From the NCBI GenBank assembly GCA_027486105.1, contig JAIXPV010000699.1:1-36275 (forward strand): DNA of 36,275 nt, given 5' to 3'. The number at the start of each line of letters is the position of its first letter. The stretch's first letter is position 1. The stretch comes from Runella sp. GTDB taxonomy: Bacteria > Bacteroidota > Bacteroidia > Cytophagales > Spirosomataceae. The position numbers and the translations under genes are program-made. This document shows, one piece after another, positions 17,368 through 25,798 of the stretch. The notes under the pieces were generated by a model. It saw only the letters and a list, made by a program, of their open reading frames with translations. It was not told where the DNA came from and made no database searches.

Positions 17368-18221
17368 TCGTAATCATAAAATCCTTTCCCTACCTTTTTC
17401 CCCCATTCTCCTTTGGTGAATTTCTCTACCACCGTCGGCGAAGGTCTGTCGGCAGGGTCGCCGCTTTCACGGTATTTTTCCATCCCCACATGGTAGGCTA
17501 AATCCACGCCCGTGAGGTCTAAAAGTTGAAAAGGCCCCATGGGGTAGCCTAATCCGTTCATAGCCGCTGTATCAATATCCTCAAAGGAAGCCACTCCCAT
17601 ATCAAGCAGTTTTAAGGCTTCCTGCCGGGTAACCTGCAAAAGACGATTCACCAAAAAACCGTAGATTTCTTTATGAAGTAAGACCGGTATTTTCCCCATT
17701 TTTTTCGCCACATGCATGACCGATTCAACGGTTTCATCCGAAACATGCGGGCCTTTAACGACTTCCACCAATTTCATCACCAAAGCAGGATTGAAAAAGT
17801 GCATGTTGCACACTTTATCGGGGCGTGTGGTGGCATCGGCGATTTTAGAGCTGACGATGTACGAACTGTTGGTTGCCAAAATGGTATGAGCAGGGCAGAG
17901 TTTGTCTACTTGAGCAAACAGTTTTCGTTTCACAGCCAACTTCTCAATGATGGCTTCAATGACCAGATCCGCTTCGGCCACCGCCTGTTCTACGGTAGGT
18001 ACAAAGGCAAGATTTGTGCGCGCCTGATTGGCAGCTTCTGAGGTTAATTTGCCTTTGTTGACTCTTTCCGTAAGGTAATTGTCCGCAAACTGAATGGCTT
18101 TATTCAGAATATCTGCATTTGTATCGATACACGTTACCTGAAAACCCGAAAGGACGGCAGATAAGGCAATCTGATGGCCCATGTTGCCCGCTCCAATCAC
18201 TGCTATTTTATTGATTTCCAT
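17364..18221 (-). CDS. 3-hydroxyacyl-CoA dehydrogenase
   Basis: The 285 residues are the usual length for a single-chain 3-hydroxybutyryl-CoA-type dehydrogenase. The NAD-binding loop is IAVIGAGNMGHQIAL with the acidic D33-type end (TCIDTN). ADLVIEAIIEKL, the ATNSSYI segment and the catalytic histidine in NMHFFNPALVMKLVEVV follow. The C-terminal domain has GFLVNRLL and GYPMGPFQLLDLTGVD. It converts 3-hydroxyacyl-CoA to 3-oxoacyl-CoA with NAD. With the thiolase, hydratase and CoA-transferase across the divergent region it would complete a beta-oxidation-like route. It overlaps the following hydrolase gene by 4 nt. Confidence 0.93.
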   Translation of the reverse strand: MEINKIAVIGAGNMGHQIALSAVLSGFQVTCIDTNADILNKAIQFADNYLTERVNKGKLTSEAANQARTNLAFVPTVEQAVAEADLVIEAIIEKLAVKRKLFAQVDKLCPAHTILATNSSYIVSSKIADATTRPDKVCNMHFFNPALVMKLVEVVKGPHVSDETVESVMHVAKKMGKIPVLLHKEIYGFLVNRLLQVTRQEALKLLDMGVASFEDIDTAAMNGLGYPMGPFQLLDLTGVDLAYHVGMEKYRESGDPADRPSPTVVEKFTKGEWGKKVGKGFYDYE

Positions 18222-18263
18222 CGTTTTATTTAGTGTTAAGTGATAAGACTTAATGACTGTACA

Positions 18264-19358
18264 TCAATGGTTCGCCGTACGTTCATCACTGCTTTTATTT
18301 CGCCACCAATTGGACAGCAGCGACCCCGAAATGGTCATCCAGGGCACAGCAATGACAGAAGCTAAACCCACCGTAGCAATTTTTCCCATTTGCAAAGCAA
18401 TTCCCGAAGCAAGTCCTCCATTTTGCATACCTACTTCCAGGGAAATGGTACGGCATGAAGCTTCGTCCAAACCCATAAACCTACCACTCCAATACCCTAA
18501 CAAATAGCCTATTGTATGGTGAATTATACTGGAAATAAATAGCAATGGCCCTATTTGCAGTAAAGAATCTCTACCCGATGACACAATCACGATCATCATC
18601 AGTAACACCCCCAACATGGAGATTTTAGGCAACAAGGTTTGTAACCATTTTATCCCTTTCCTCAGAAGTTTATTTACAATTAACCCTAATATGATCGGTA
18701 CAATAATGATTTCAGCCACATGAAGCATCATTGCCTGTAAATCAACGGCAACATATTGTCCGGCTAATAGCTTCATCAATAAAGGCGTCATGAATGGTGC
18801 TATGAGGGTCGAAACAGCAGCAATTGTCACCGACAGAGGCATATTTGCTTTGGCAATGAAGGCTAATACATTGGAAGTTACACCGCTCGGCACAGAACCC
18901 ATCAATATCACACCGGCCGCTATTTCTGGTGGAAAACCAAAACTCTTGGCTAAGGTTACGCCTACTAGGGGCATGATTGTAAAGTGACTTACCAAACCGA
19001 TTAAAACAGCTTTGGGACTTTTAATCACTCCTTCAAAGTCTTTCAGGCTCATTTCAGTTCCCATGGTGAACATGATAATCTGAATCAGTGGAACGATAAA
19101 GCCTGTAAATTTAAAATCTCCTATTTTTTGAAAATATTGAGGGTAATAAAAACCAATCGATACCGCTGCTAATACCCAAATCGTAAAGGACATTTGATTG
19201 ATAATAGAAATATTGCGCCCCCCAGCGGCCAAACATATCAATGCCCCAATCACAAAAATACCTGCCGCACTCAGACCATTTCCAAAAATTGATATCCCTA
19301 TTGCAAAAAGTGCCAAAAGGACTGAACTGCCGAGCAGGAAATTGTATATTCTTTGCAT
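18264..19358 (-). CDS. Bile acid:sodium symporter (BASS) family transporter
   Basis: This is a 364-residue integral membrane protein with about ten hydrophobic segments. It has the BASS-type core: TMGTEMSLKDFEGVIKSPK, ILMGSVPSGVTSNVLAFIAKAN, and EVGMQNGGLASGIA. The family carries organic acids with sodium, including bile acids, pantoate and 2-oxo acids. Its place between the IclR regulator (17 nt upstream) and the dehydrogenase (42 nt downstream) suggests that it imports the acid degraded by this cluster. It is slightly longer than common members, with extra polar residues at the C-terminus. Confidence 0.88.
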   Translation of the reverse strand: MQRIYNFLLGSSVLLALFAIGISIFGNGLSAAGIFVIGALICLAAGGRNISIINQMSFTIWVLAAVSIGFYYPQYFQKIGDFKFTGFIVPLIQIIMFTMGTEMSLKDFEGVIKSPKAVLIGLVSHFTIMPLVGVTLAKSFGFPPEIAAGVILMGSVPSGVTSNVLAFIAKANMPLSVTIAAVSTLIAPFMTPLLMKLLAGQYVAVDLQAMMLHVAEIIIVPIILGLIVNKLLRKGIKWLQTLLPKISMLGVLLMMIVIVSSGRDSLLQIGPLLFISSIIHHTIGYLLGYWSGRFMGLDEASCRTISLEVGMQNGGLASGIALQMGKIATVGLASVIAVPWMTISGSLLSNWWRNKSSDERTANH

Positions 19359-19375
19359 GATACCTTCTTTCTTAT

Positions 19376-20146
19376 TTAATGAGCAAGCGCAATTCGATTA
19401 CTAAGCTTGGCGGCACTTTCTTTGAGCTCATTTTCGACCTCTTCCTTGGTGGCCTGCTTCATGCCGTCAATACGGGCCAACATCGGCACGGTCAATGCGG
19501 CAACGGCGTTTCGGTTCATATCGAGAATGGGAAACGAAATGGCGAACAAACCCGCATATTGATTACTTTGAATGGAAGCGAAGCCTTTTACCGTTACTTC
19601 TTTAAGCGCCGTATGAAAATGAGAGATTTCAACACCCGTTTGCCCCGCAAGGCTCTCCCGAATTCTGAGTTCCTGAATAACCGGGTCTTGAAAAGCAATC
19701 AACACTAACCCCGAAGCAGATGGCGCAACGGCAATTTCAGAACCTACGCGGGTCATGAACCCAAGCCCATCGGGCGGTTGAATGGAAGCGATAACCGTCT
19801 GAATACCTTTACTGTACACCCTCAAATCGCAGGGAAATGAAACGGCCTGTGAGAGTTGTTCCATGATAGGAATGGCTTCCGTCAGCAGGCGATAGGTAGG
19901 AGGATGAAAATGGGACAGCTGAAACAGTTTCGAGGTAATGGTGTAGGTATTGCCGTAATTGGCCACATAATTCCTACTGACCAAACAGGTGAGCATTCGG
20001 TAAATCTCGCCCAAATTTCGTCCAAGCCGAGTGGCAATTTCCTGTTGTGTCAGCCCATTTTCACATTGACAAAGCACCTCCAAAATATCAAGTCCTTTCT
20101 CTAATGCTGGGGCTGAATACGCACTGTTTTCTTCTTTGTTTTTCAT
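19376..20146 (-). CDS. IclR-family transcriptional regulator
   Basis: I prefer the ATG at 20146 (MKNKEENSAYSAPALEKGL, 256 residues) over the one at 20179. The shorter form begins in the normal family way, and the longer start would run through the inverted repeat at 20152. The N-terminus is a winged helix (LEKGLDILEVLCQCENGLTQQEIATRL). The C-terminus is the ligand-binding domain (VGSEIAVAPSASGLVLIAF; ISFPILDMNRNAVAALTVP). IclR proteins usually sense small organic acids and control their breakdown. It leads the operon with the transporter, dehydrogenase and hydrolase. The repeats next to its start codon suggest autoregulation. Confidence 0.9.
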   Translation of the reverse strand: MKNKEENSAYSAPALEKGLDILEVLCQCENGLTQQEIATRLGRNLGEIYRMLTCLVSRNYVANYGNTYTITSKLFQLSHFHPPTYRLLTEAIPIMEQLSQAVSFPCDLRVYSKGIQTVIASIQPPDGLGFMTRVGSEIAVAPSASGLVLIAFQDPVIQELRIRESLAGQTGVEISHFHTALKEVTVKGFASIQSNQYAGLFAISFPILDMNRNAVAALTVPMLARIDGMKQATKEEVENELKESAAKLSNRIALAH

Positions 20147-20151
20147 TTTAA

Positions 20152-20275
20152 ACGATTTATGATTGAAACGGCAGCTCACTGCTACTGCGATGATGATTAT
20201 TTTTCAGTGAACATTTTAGCCTCAAATTTCAACACAGGAAACTGAATTTCAATAGTTTGTTCAATCATAAATCGT
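20152..20275. promoter_or_regulatory. 16-bp perfect inverted repeat flanking the iclR promoter
   Basis: ACGATTTATGATTGAA at 20152-20167 recurs in exact reverse complement at 20260-20275. The left arm lies just upstream of the iclR start codon and the right arm 23 bp from the end of the VOC gene. The 92-nt spacing is too long for one dimer site but fits two operators bridged by looping. IclR itself is the likely binder. Confidence 0.65.
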
Positions 20276-20298
20276 ACATCCAAGCCTGTAAATCCAAT

Positions 20299-20715
20299 TT
20301 ACATGCCTATCTGATGCACTTCGATGATGTTGCCATCCGGGTCGTGAAAAAATATTTGATACCAGCCCGCCAGTGCCCATTTGCCATAATCAGCGTAAGG
20401 AATAGCTGATTCTTCCAATTTCTTTTTGAATCCTTCAATATCGTCGGTACGAAAACAGAAATGCCCCTTTTGAATGGGATTGATCCACTGCTTCATTCGG
20501 AAAGCCGTTTCGTGGTCCTTCTTTGTAATGTGAAACTCAACCTGACCGTCGGTTAAAAAATCGACCTGTCCATCATAACGATTAGCGGTTTCTGCCCCAA
20601 CAAGACCGTGCTCTTCGTCCTGAAGGCGACTCAAACCGAAAATAGATTGATAAAATTCTGATAATCTCGGCACATCCTCCGTGCAAAGATTCATGTGGTG
20701 ATAATTAAATTTCAT
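20299..20715 (-). CDS. VOC-family (glyoxalase/dioxygenase-fold) protein
   Basis: I place the start at 20715 (MKFNYHHMNLCTEDV), giving 138 residues; the upstream ATG at 20742 adds an atypical MLTLTKNTQ. It is a two-module VOC fold. The probable metal ligands are His near residue 6-7 (YHHMNL), Glu in VEFHIT, His in GHFCFRTDD and Glu in GNIIEVHQ. These are the positions used by glyoxalase-type isomerases and lyases. The mark PDGNIIEVHQ is typical of the family. The substrate is unknown. It is divergent from the hydratase operon and upstream of iclR, so it probably serves the same pathway. Confidence 0.82.
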   Translation of the reverse strand: MKFNYHHMNLCTEDVPRLSEFYQSIFGLSRLQDEEHGLVGAETANRYDGQVDFLTDGQVEFHITKKDHETAFRMKQWINPIQKGHFCFRTDDIEGFKKKLEESAIPYADYGKWALAGWYQIFFHDPDGNIIEVHQIGM

Positions 20716-20832
20716 CTGCGTATTCTTTGTTAAAGTCAACATTGATTTTGCAAATATGAAATAAATATTTTATATATGAAAATATAATAGTAATTTTGTA
20801 AGATATTATATCCTGTAAATCAGTTAAGACGC

Positions 20833-21684
20833 ATGGAACACAATTGGCGAGCGTCCATTCAAGAAAATCCCACCCGAAGAAATGAAGTATGCAGTCTATC
20901 CATGGTGAGGCGCGTGGCTGCCATGTTGGACTTAGAAACCGCTTCTTTCTCCATTGGGGATCCAGTGCCAAGAGGCTGGCACTTTTTTATGTTGGCGGGC
21001 GAAACTCGAAAATCAGATTTACGCTCGGATGGTTTCCCGGGCTTAGGTGTTCCGCTCCCCGACCTTGGCCTGCCACGCTTGCTGTTGGGCGGCAGGACTG
21101 TATCCTATAAGGGAGATATTACGATTGGCTCAGAAATAGCGCGAACAAGTTTCGTTAGCAACATCACTGAGAAGACGCCTCCTTCCGGACAAATAGCAAT
21201 CGTGACGATTCAACATGAGTTGCGTCCTGTTTCAGCACCTGCACCGGCGATTATAGAAACCCAAACCTATATCTTGCTAAGTGGAAAAAGCACACGGTCG
21301 AACGCTGAAAAGCCAATCGCTCCGCCGATTCAGTCAGACTTTCAAAAGCAGATTGTACCCGACGAGACGCTGCTTTTTCAATACTCGGCCTTAGGATTTA
21401 ATTCTCATAAAATCCATTTGGACCGAGATTATGCCCAAAAAGTGGAGGGCCTGCCCGATTTGGTAGTCAATGGCGGTTTGGCAACATTGCTATTAACGGA
21501 GTTTTTGAGGAATGAGGTAGGGCTTACACCAACCGCCATCAACGTAAAACACACTTCTCCCCTGTTTTGCGACCGTCCCATGACACTTGCTGCCGACCGT
21601 AAAGAAGCAGGTTGGCAACTTAGGATATATAATGATTTCAACGAACCGGCTGTAGAAATGGAGGCTAAAATAATGGAGGTATGA
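20833..21684 (+). CDS. Mesaconyl-CoA-hydratase-like (FAS1-type dehydratase/MaoC) protein
   Basis: The 283 residues have the double-hotdog layout of mesaconyl-C4-CoA or itaconyl-CoA hydratases. An N-terminal hotdog (VRRVAAMLDLE, PRGWHFFML, LLLGGRTVSYKGDITIG, TSFVSNITEK) is followed by a C-terminal one (LFQYSALGFNSHKIHLDRDYAQKVEGLPDLVV). The expected reaction is reversible addition of water to an unsaturated acyl-CoA. The family's usual HGP after the LVV strand reads NGG here, a possible change near the active site. It is the first gene of a five-gene plus-strand operon and overlaps the CoA-transferase by 4 nt. TAATTTTG at 20791-20798 is a possible -7 box. Confidence 0.8.
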   Translation: MEHNWRASIQENPTRRNEVCSLSMVRRVAAMLDLETASFSIGDPVPRGWHFFMLAGETRKSDLRSDGFPGLGVPLPDLGLPRLLLGGRTVSYKGDITIGSEIARTSFVSNITEKTPPSGQIAIVTIQHELRPVSAPAPAIIETQTYILLSGKSTRSNAEKPIAPPIQSDFQKQIVPDETLLFQYSALGFNSHKIHLDRDYAQKVEGLPDLVVNGGLATLLLTEFLRNEVGLTPTAINVKHTSPLFCDRPMTLAADRKEAGWQLRIYNDFNEPAVEMEAKIMEV

Positions 21685-22895
21685 TGACATTTGAACCACT
21701 GAAAGGCATTAAAATTCTGGATTTAACGGCGGTTGTCGTCGGTCCAGTAGCGACCTGGCGATTAGGTCAATACGGAGCAGAAATAATCAAGGTTGAAAAT
21801 CCTGCGGGCGACCTCATGCGCGGTCTCGGCGGCCTCTCCCCGACGGGGCAACATTCGGGAGCATATTTACACCTCAATCGCGGTAAACGCAATATCTGCC
21901 TCGACCTCAAAAAGCAGGGCGGGATGGAAATTTGCCAAAAGTTGGTGGAGTGGAGTGATGTGATTGTTGCCAATATGCGTCCCGATGCGTTAGAGCGTTT
22001 GGGCCTGGATGCCAAAACCATCAGGGCCAAGTATCCCGAAAAAATTTATTGTTTGATCACTGGTTATGGCACCGATGGACCTTATTCGGGGCTACCTACG
22101 TACGACAGTGTTTTGCAGGGGGCTTCGGGTATTGCGGGGCTAACGATGGCGCGAGACGGTAAGCCCGCTTACGTACCGATGCTCATTTGTGACCATGTCG
22201 TTGGCGAAATTACGGCAGGGGCGGTGATGGCGGCCCTGATGCAGCGTCATACAACAGGACAGGGAGCCAGCCTTGAAATCCCCATGTTTGAAACCATGGC
22301 GGCTTTTGTGTTACAGGAGCATTTGGCCCAACAGAGTTTTGAGCCGTCGGTAGGCCCTGCGGGCGACCTTCGCCTGCTCAGTCCGCACAACAAGCCCGTG
22401 AAAACGAAGGATGGCTATATTTCATTTACCATCAATACAGATGTACAGGTAAAAGCCTTTTTGAAAATAACAGATAGAACAGAATTATTGAATGATGAAA
22501 GATTTCTGACGGTAGCAACCAGAGCAAAATTTGTTTCAGAATGGTTTGAAATTCGTGGAGCAGCTTTAGAAAACAAAACAACCGATGAGTGGCTTGAAGT
22601 TTTTAGAAAAGTGGATATACCTGCAATGCCTTGCCATACGCTCGAAACATTAACGAATGACCCACATTTAAAGGCAGTGGGGCTGATTAATTTTGAAAAT
22701 CACCCCACTGAAGGTAAGACCGCAGTAATACGCTCAACTATTCAGGTGGATGGAGAATATCCTTCTGCACATTCTTATGCTGCACCATGTGGTTGGGATA
22801 CGAAAGAAATTCTCCATGATTTAGGTTACTCAGGTGCAGAAATGGAAAGTTTAATTAATGAAAATGCGACTTTTCAATTTAAAACTGAGCAATAA
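21681..22895 (+). CDS. CaiB/BaiF (family III) CoA-transferase
   Basis: The 404 residues match the usual family length. Marks are LDLTAVVVGPVATWRLGQYGAEIIKVE at the N-terminus, LNRGKRNICLDLK, GYGTDGPYSGLPTYD, and the catalytic aspartate D171 in LICDHVVGE, which corresponds to the Asp that forms the acyl anhydride in formyl-CoA transferase. It moves CoA between carboxylic acids and so would activate the pathway acid. Translational coupling with the hydratase through the 4-nt overlap suggests that the CoA product is the hydratase's substrate. In itaconate breakdown the same two families are paired. Confidence 0.93.
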   Translation: MMTFEPLKGIKILDLTAVVVGPVATWRLGQYGAEIIKVENPAGDLMRGLGGLSPTGQHSGAYLHLNRGKRNICLDLKKQGGMEICQKLVEWSDVIVANMRPDALERLGLDAKTIRAKYPEKIYCLITGYGTDGPYSGLPTYDSVLQGASGIAGLTMARDGKPAYVPMLICDHVVGEITAGAVMAALMQRHTTGQGASLEIPMFETMAAFVLQEHLAQQSFEPSVGPAGDLRLLSPHNKPVKTKDGYISFTINTDVQVKAFLKITDRTELLNDERFLTVATRAKFVSEWFEIRGAALENKTTDEWLEVFRKVDIPAMPCHTLETLTNDPHLKAVGLINFENHPTEGKTAVIRSTIQVDGEYPSAHSYAAPCGWDTKEILHDLGYSGAEMESLINENATFQFKTEQ

Positions 22896-22913
22896 CAAAT
22901 TACAAAGAAGCTT

Positions 22914-24128
22914 ATGAAACAATCTTATATAATCGACACTATTCGTACACCCATTGGCAGTTTAGGTGGTAGTTTGTCCAGTATTCGTGCCGATGATTTG
23001 GCAGCTTTGCCGATAAAAGAGCTCATCAAAAGAAATCCAAATTTACCAACAGAGCTAATTGACGATGTGATATTGGGTTGTCATAATCAGGCTGGTGAAG
23101 ATAACCGAAATGTGGCTCGCATGGCATTGTTATTAGCAGGCATACCGTACACCGTTCCTGGTGAAACTGTCAATCGTTTATGTTCCTCAGGAATGTCCGC
23201 CATTATTCATGCCAACAGAGCAATTAAAGCAGATGATGGCGATATTTTTATTGCAGGGGGAATGGAACATATGACTCGTGGACCTTGGGTGATTTCCAAG
23301 ACTTCAAAACCTTTTGGTAATGATGCACAAATGTTTGATAGCAGTTTTGGATGGCGATTTATAAATTCACAAATGCATAAAATGTATGGTACAGATGCTA
23401 TGGCTGTAACTGCTGAAAATTTAGCAGAAATGTATCATATTAGCCGTGAAGACCAAGATTTATTTGCGTTTCGTTCGCAACAAAAAGCCTTTTCTGCCCA
23501 GCAAAATGGCATTTTAGCCGATGAGATTGTAAAGGTAGAAATAGCTGATAAAAAAGGAAATATCACCGTTTTTGACAAAGATGAATTTATAAAAGGTAAT
23601 ACTACTCTTGAAATTCTTTCAAAGTTAAAACCCATTTTTAAGAACGAAAGCAGCACAGTAACCGCAGGGAACGCTTCTGGATTAAATGATGGAGCTGCTG
23701 CTATGTTGATAACTTCGGAGCAAGCTGTAAAAAACTACCATTTTATTCCCAAAGCAAGAATAGTTTCCTCAGCAGTAGTAGGTGTTAAACCTAAAATTAT
23801 GGGAATTGGCCCCGTAGGAGCTACACAAAAGGCTTTAAAAAAGTCTGGTTTAAAGCTCGACCAAATAGATGTATTTGAATTTAATGAAGCTTTTGCCGCC
23901 CAATGTTTGGCTGTTACTCGCAACTTGGGAATTGCCGACGACGATGCAAGAGTAAACCCAAACGGAGGAGCAATTGCAATGGGGCATCCGCTCGGCATGT
24001 CAGGAACTCGGATTATTCAAGCAGCTGTAAATGAGCTAGTTCGTTCAAAGAAAAAGTATGCTCTCGCTTCCATGTGTGTTGGCGTAGGAATGGGTTATGC
24101 CGTAATTATTGAAAATTTTGCTAATTAA
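22914..24128 (+). CDS. Thiolase (acetyl-CoA acyltransferase)
   Basis: The 404-residue protein carries the full catalytic set: C90 in NRLCSSGMSAI, the NEAFAAQ segment, His in NPNGGAIAMGHPLGMSGTR and the second Cys in MCVGVGMG. It cleaves 3-oxoacyl-CoA with CoA to acetyl-CoA and a shorter acyl-CoA, or the reverse. The opening (IIDTIRTPIGSLGGSLSSIRADDLAA) resembles beta-ketoadipyl-CoA thiolases, but this does not fix the substrate. It sits 18 nt after the CoA-transferase and 6 nt before the SDR. Codons here are more A+T rich than in the first two genes of the operon. Confidence 0.95.
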   Translation: MKQSYIIDTIRTPIGSLGGSLSSIRADDLAALPIKELIKRNPNLPTELIDDVILGCHNQAGEDNRNVARMALLLAGIPYTVPGETVNRLCSSGMSAIIHANRAIKADDGDIFIAGGMEHMTRGPWVISKTSKPFGNDAQMFDSSFGWRFINSQMHKMYGTDAMAVTAENLAEMYHISREDQDLFAFRSQQKAFSAQQNGILADEIVKVEIADKKGNITVFDKDEFIKGNTTLEILSKLKPIFKNESSTVTAGNASGLNDGAAAMLITSEQAVKNYHFIPKARIVSSAVVGVKPKIMGIGPVGATQKALKKSGLKLDQIDVFEFNEAFAAQCLAVTRNLGIADDDARVNPNGGAIAMGHPLGMSGTRIIQAAVNELVRSKKKYALASMCVGVGMGYAVIIENFAN

Positions 24129-24134
24129 AATGAT

Positions 24135-24947
24135 ATGAAAAATATAACATCGGAAGTAAATATAAAATACAGTCTTTTACAACTTGAAAATAAGGTTTGT
24201 ATCATCACAGGTGCGGCGTCATTGCGCAGTATTGGTTATGGAACGGCAGAGCTTTTTGCGGCTCATGGGGCAAAATTGGTGATTTTAGATGTCGTTATGA
24301 ATGAGCAAATTGCTAAAGATTTGAAAAATCATATCGAAACTCAAGTTGGAAAAAGTGTCGAAATTTTTTGTCTAACGTGTGACATTAGAAATATAAATGA
24401 TTGCGAAAATGCCATCGAAAAAAGTGTAGCCCATTTTGGCACAATCGATTGCTTAGTGAACTGCGCAGGCATTGTAAAATCGGAAGGAATGCTCTCGATT
24501 ACTGAGCAGGATTACGATTTAATAATGGATGTAAACCTAAAGGGCACTTTCAATATTTGTAAATCTGTCTTGAAAGTTTTTGCAGAAAAACAAGCTGGTG
24601 TTATTATCAATTTGGCTTCCTTAGCAGGTCAAAGAGGCGGCGGGCTTGTAGGGGGAGCACATTATGCAGCATCAAAAGGCGGAGTCATCAGTTTGACCCG
24701 TTCCATTGCGCGAGAATTTGCCCCTTTGGGTATTCGTGCCAATGTGATTTGCCCGGCCATGATCGAAACCAGTATGTTGGATGGACTCACCGAAGCACAA
24801 TTAAACGAAGTCATCTCGGCCATTCCTCTAAAACGAGTGGGTAAAACGATTGAATTAGCGGGAACCTGCTTATTTTTGGCTTCTGACCTTTCGGGATTCA
24901 CTACCGGTGCCACTATAGATGTAAACGGTGGTATTCATATCCATTAA
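24135..24947 (+). CDS. Short-chain dehydrogenase/reductase
   Basis: This 270-residue classical SDR has a cofactor loop TGAASLRSIGYGTAELF (about 30-46), D62-type acidic residue in VILDVV, NCAG, catalytic Ser in INLASLAGQRGG and Tyr/Lys in HYAASKGG. The C-terminal GFTTGATIDVNGG is also standard. An N-terminal extension of about 15 residues precedes the fold. It should oxidise or reduce a hydroxy or oxo group with NAD(P). Because a 3-hydroxyacyl-CoA dehydrogenase is already in the cluster, this one may act on a different position or stereoisomer. It is 17 nt before the final hydrolase gene. Confidence 0.92.
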   Translation: MKNITSEVNIKYSLLQLENKVCIITGAASLRSIGYGTAELFAAHGAKLVILDVVMNEQIAKDLKNHIETQVGKSVEIFCLTCDIRNINDCENAIEKSVAHFGTIDCLVNCAGIVKSEGMLSITEQDYDLIMDVNLKGTFNICKSVLKVFAEKQAGVIINLASLAGQRGGGLVGGAHYAASKGGVISLTRSIAREFAPLGIRANVICPAMIETSMLDGLTEAQLNEVISAIPLKRVGKTIELAGTCLFLASDLSGFTTGATIDVNGGIHIH

Positions 24948-24964
24948 CATCCTGTTTGGAATAA

Positions 24965-25729
24965 ATGACAGAAGATATTCACTTAAATAATTCCGTTTTA
25001 AAAGTAAGCCATACGATAGTAAGTGAGAACAGGCCCACCCTTATTTTCCTGCATGATTCGTTAGGCTGTATTGAGTTGTGGCGCGATTTTCCTCAGCTCT
25101 TAGGCGAAGCAATCCACTGTAACGTACTTGTTTACGATCGGCAAGGCTACGGAAAATCTGAACCGTTCAGCAGTGTAGACAGAGAGAATGATTATTTGGA
25201 AGTAGAAGCCGATGTATTGAACTTACTGATGGAAAAGCTTTCCATTAAAACCGTCTTTTTATTCGGGCACAGCGACGGAGGTTCGATTGCGTTGATTGCA
25301 GCCGCCAAATACCCGAAGAAAATCAAAGGCGTGATTACCGAAGGTGCACATATTTTTGTAGAAGGCATCACCTTGCAAGGCATCAAAGTCGCCGTAGAAG
25401 CCTATCGTACAACGAATCTCCCTGAAAAATTGGCAAAATATCACGGTAACAAAACAGAGGCTGTATTTTGGGCATGGGCAAACACGTGGCTGAGCGAGGA
25501 CTTTAAATCATGGACCATTGAACATTTTTTGCCATACATCCAGTGTCCAGTTTTGGTAATTCAGGGCGAGGAAGATGAATATGGCAGTTTGGCACAAGTG
25601 GAGGGCATTATTAGTCAAATTACCAGTGAAACTCAAAAATATATTATCCCATCGATTGGACATACTCCCCATAAAGAAGCAAAAGAATTGGTTTTGGCAA
25701 AAACAGTAAAGTTTGTCAATCAAATCTAA
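24965..25729 (+). CDS. Cytosolic alpha/beta hydrolase
   Basis: The 254-residue protein lacks a signal peptide. Visible elements are the oxyanion region LIFLHDSLGCIELW, YDRQGYGKSE, the nucleophile elbow GHSDGG, acid in QGEEDEYGS and base in SIGHTPHKEA. The size and motifs resemble enol-lactone hydrolases and related C-C or ester hydrolases, but the specificity cannot be read. It closes the plus-strand catabolic operon. A second, secreted hydrolase stands at the far end of the minus-strand arm, so the pathway may have one hydrolytic step outside and one inside the cell. Confidence 0.88.
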   Translation: MTEDIHLNNSVLKVSHTIVSENRPTLIFLHDSLGCIELWRDFPQLLGEAIHCNVLVYDRQGYGKSEPFSSVDRENDYLEVEADVLNLLMEKLSIKTVFLFGHSDGGSIALIAAAKYPKKIKGVITEGAHIFVEGITLQGIKVAVEAYRTTNLPEKLAKYHGNKTEAVFWAWANTWLSEDFKSWTIEHFLPYIQCPVLVIQGEEDEYGSLAQVEGIISQITSETQKYIIPSIGHTPHKEAKELVLAKTVKFVNQI

Positions 25730-25798
25730 CCTGTTTTCGCCTTTGAAGATGAAAAATCAGCAAATACATTGTTTCTAAAAACTCTTCTGTTAAACTGT

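Noticed and set aside
20833-22895. Itaconate degradation pathway
   Set aside because: The hydratase and CoA-transferase pair fits, but there is no citramalyl-CoA lyase, and thiolase plus dehydrogenases point elsewhere.
22914-25729. Beta-ketoadipate pathway
   Set aside because: Thiolase, an enol-lactonase-like hydrolase and IclR are suggestive, but no protocatechuate dioxygenase, cycloisomerase, decarboxylase or two-subunit CoA-transferase is present.
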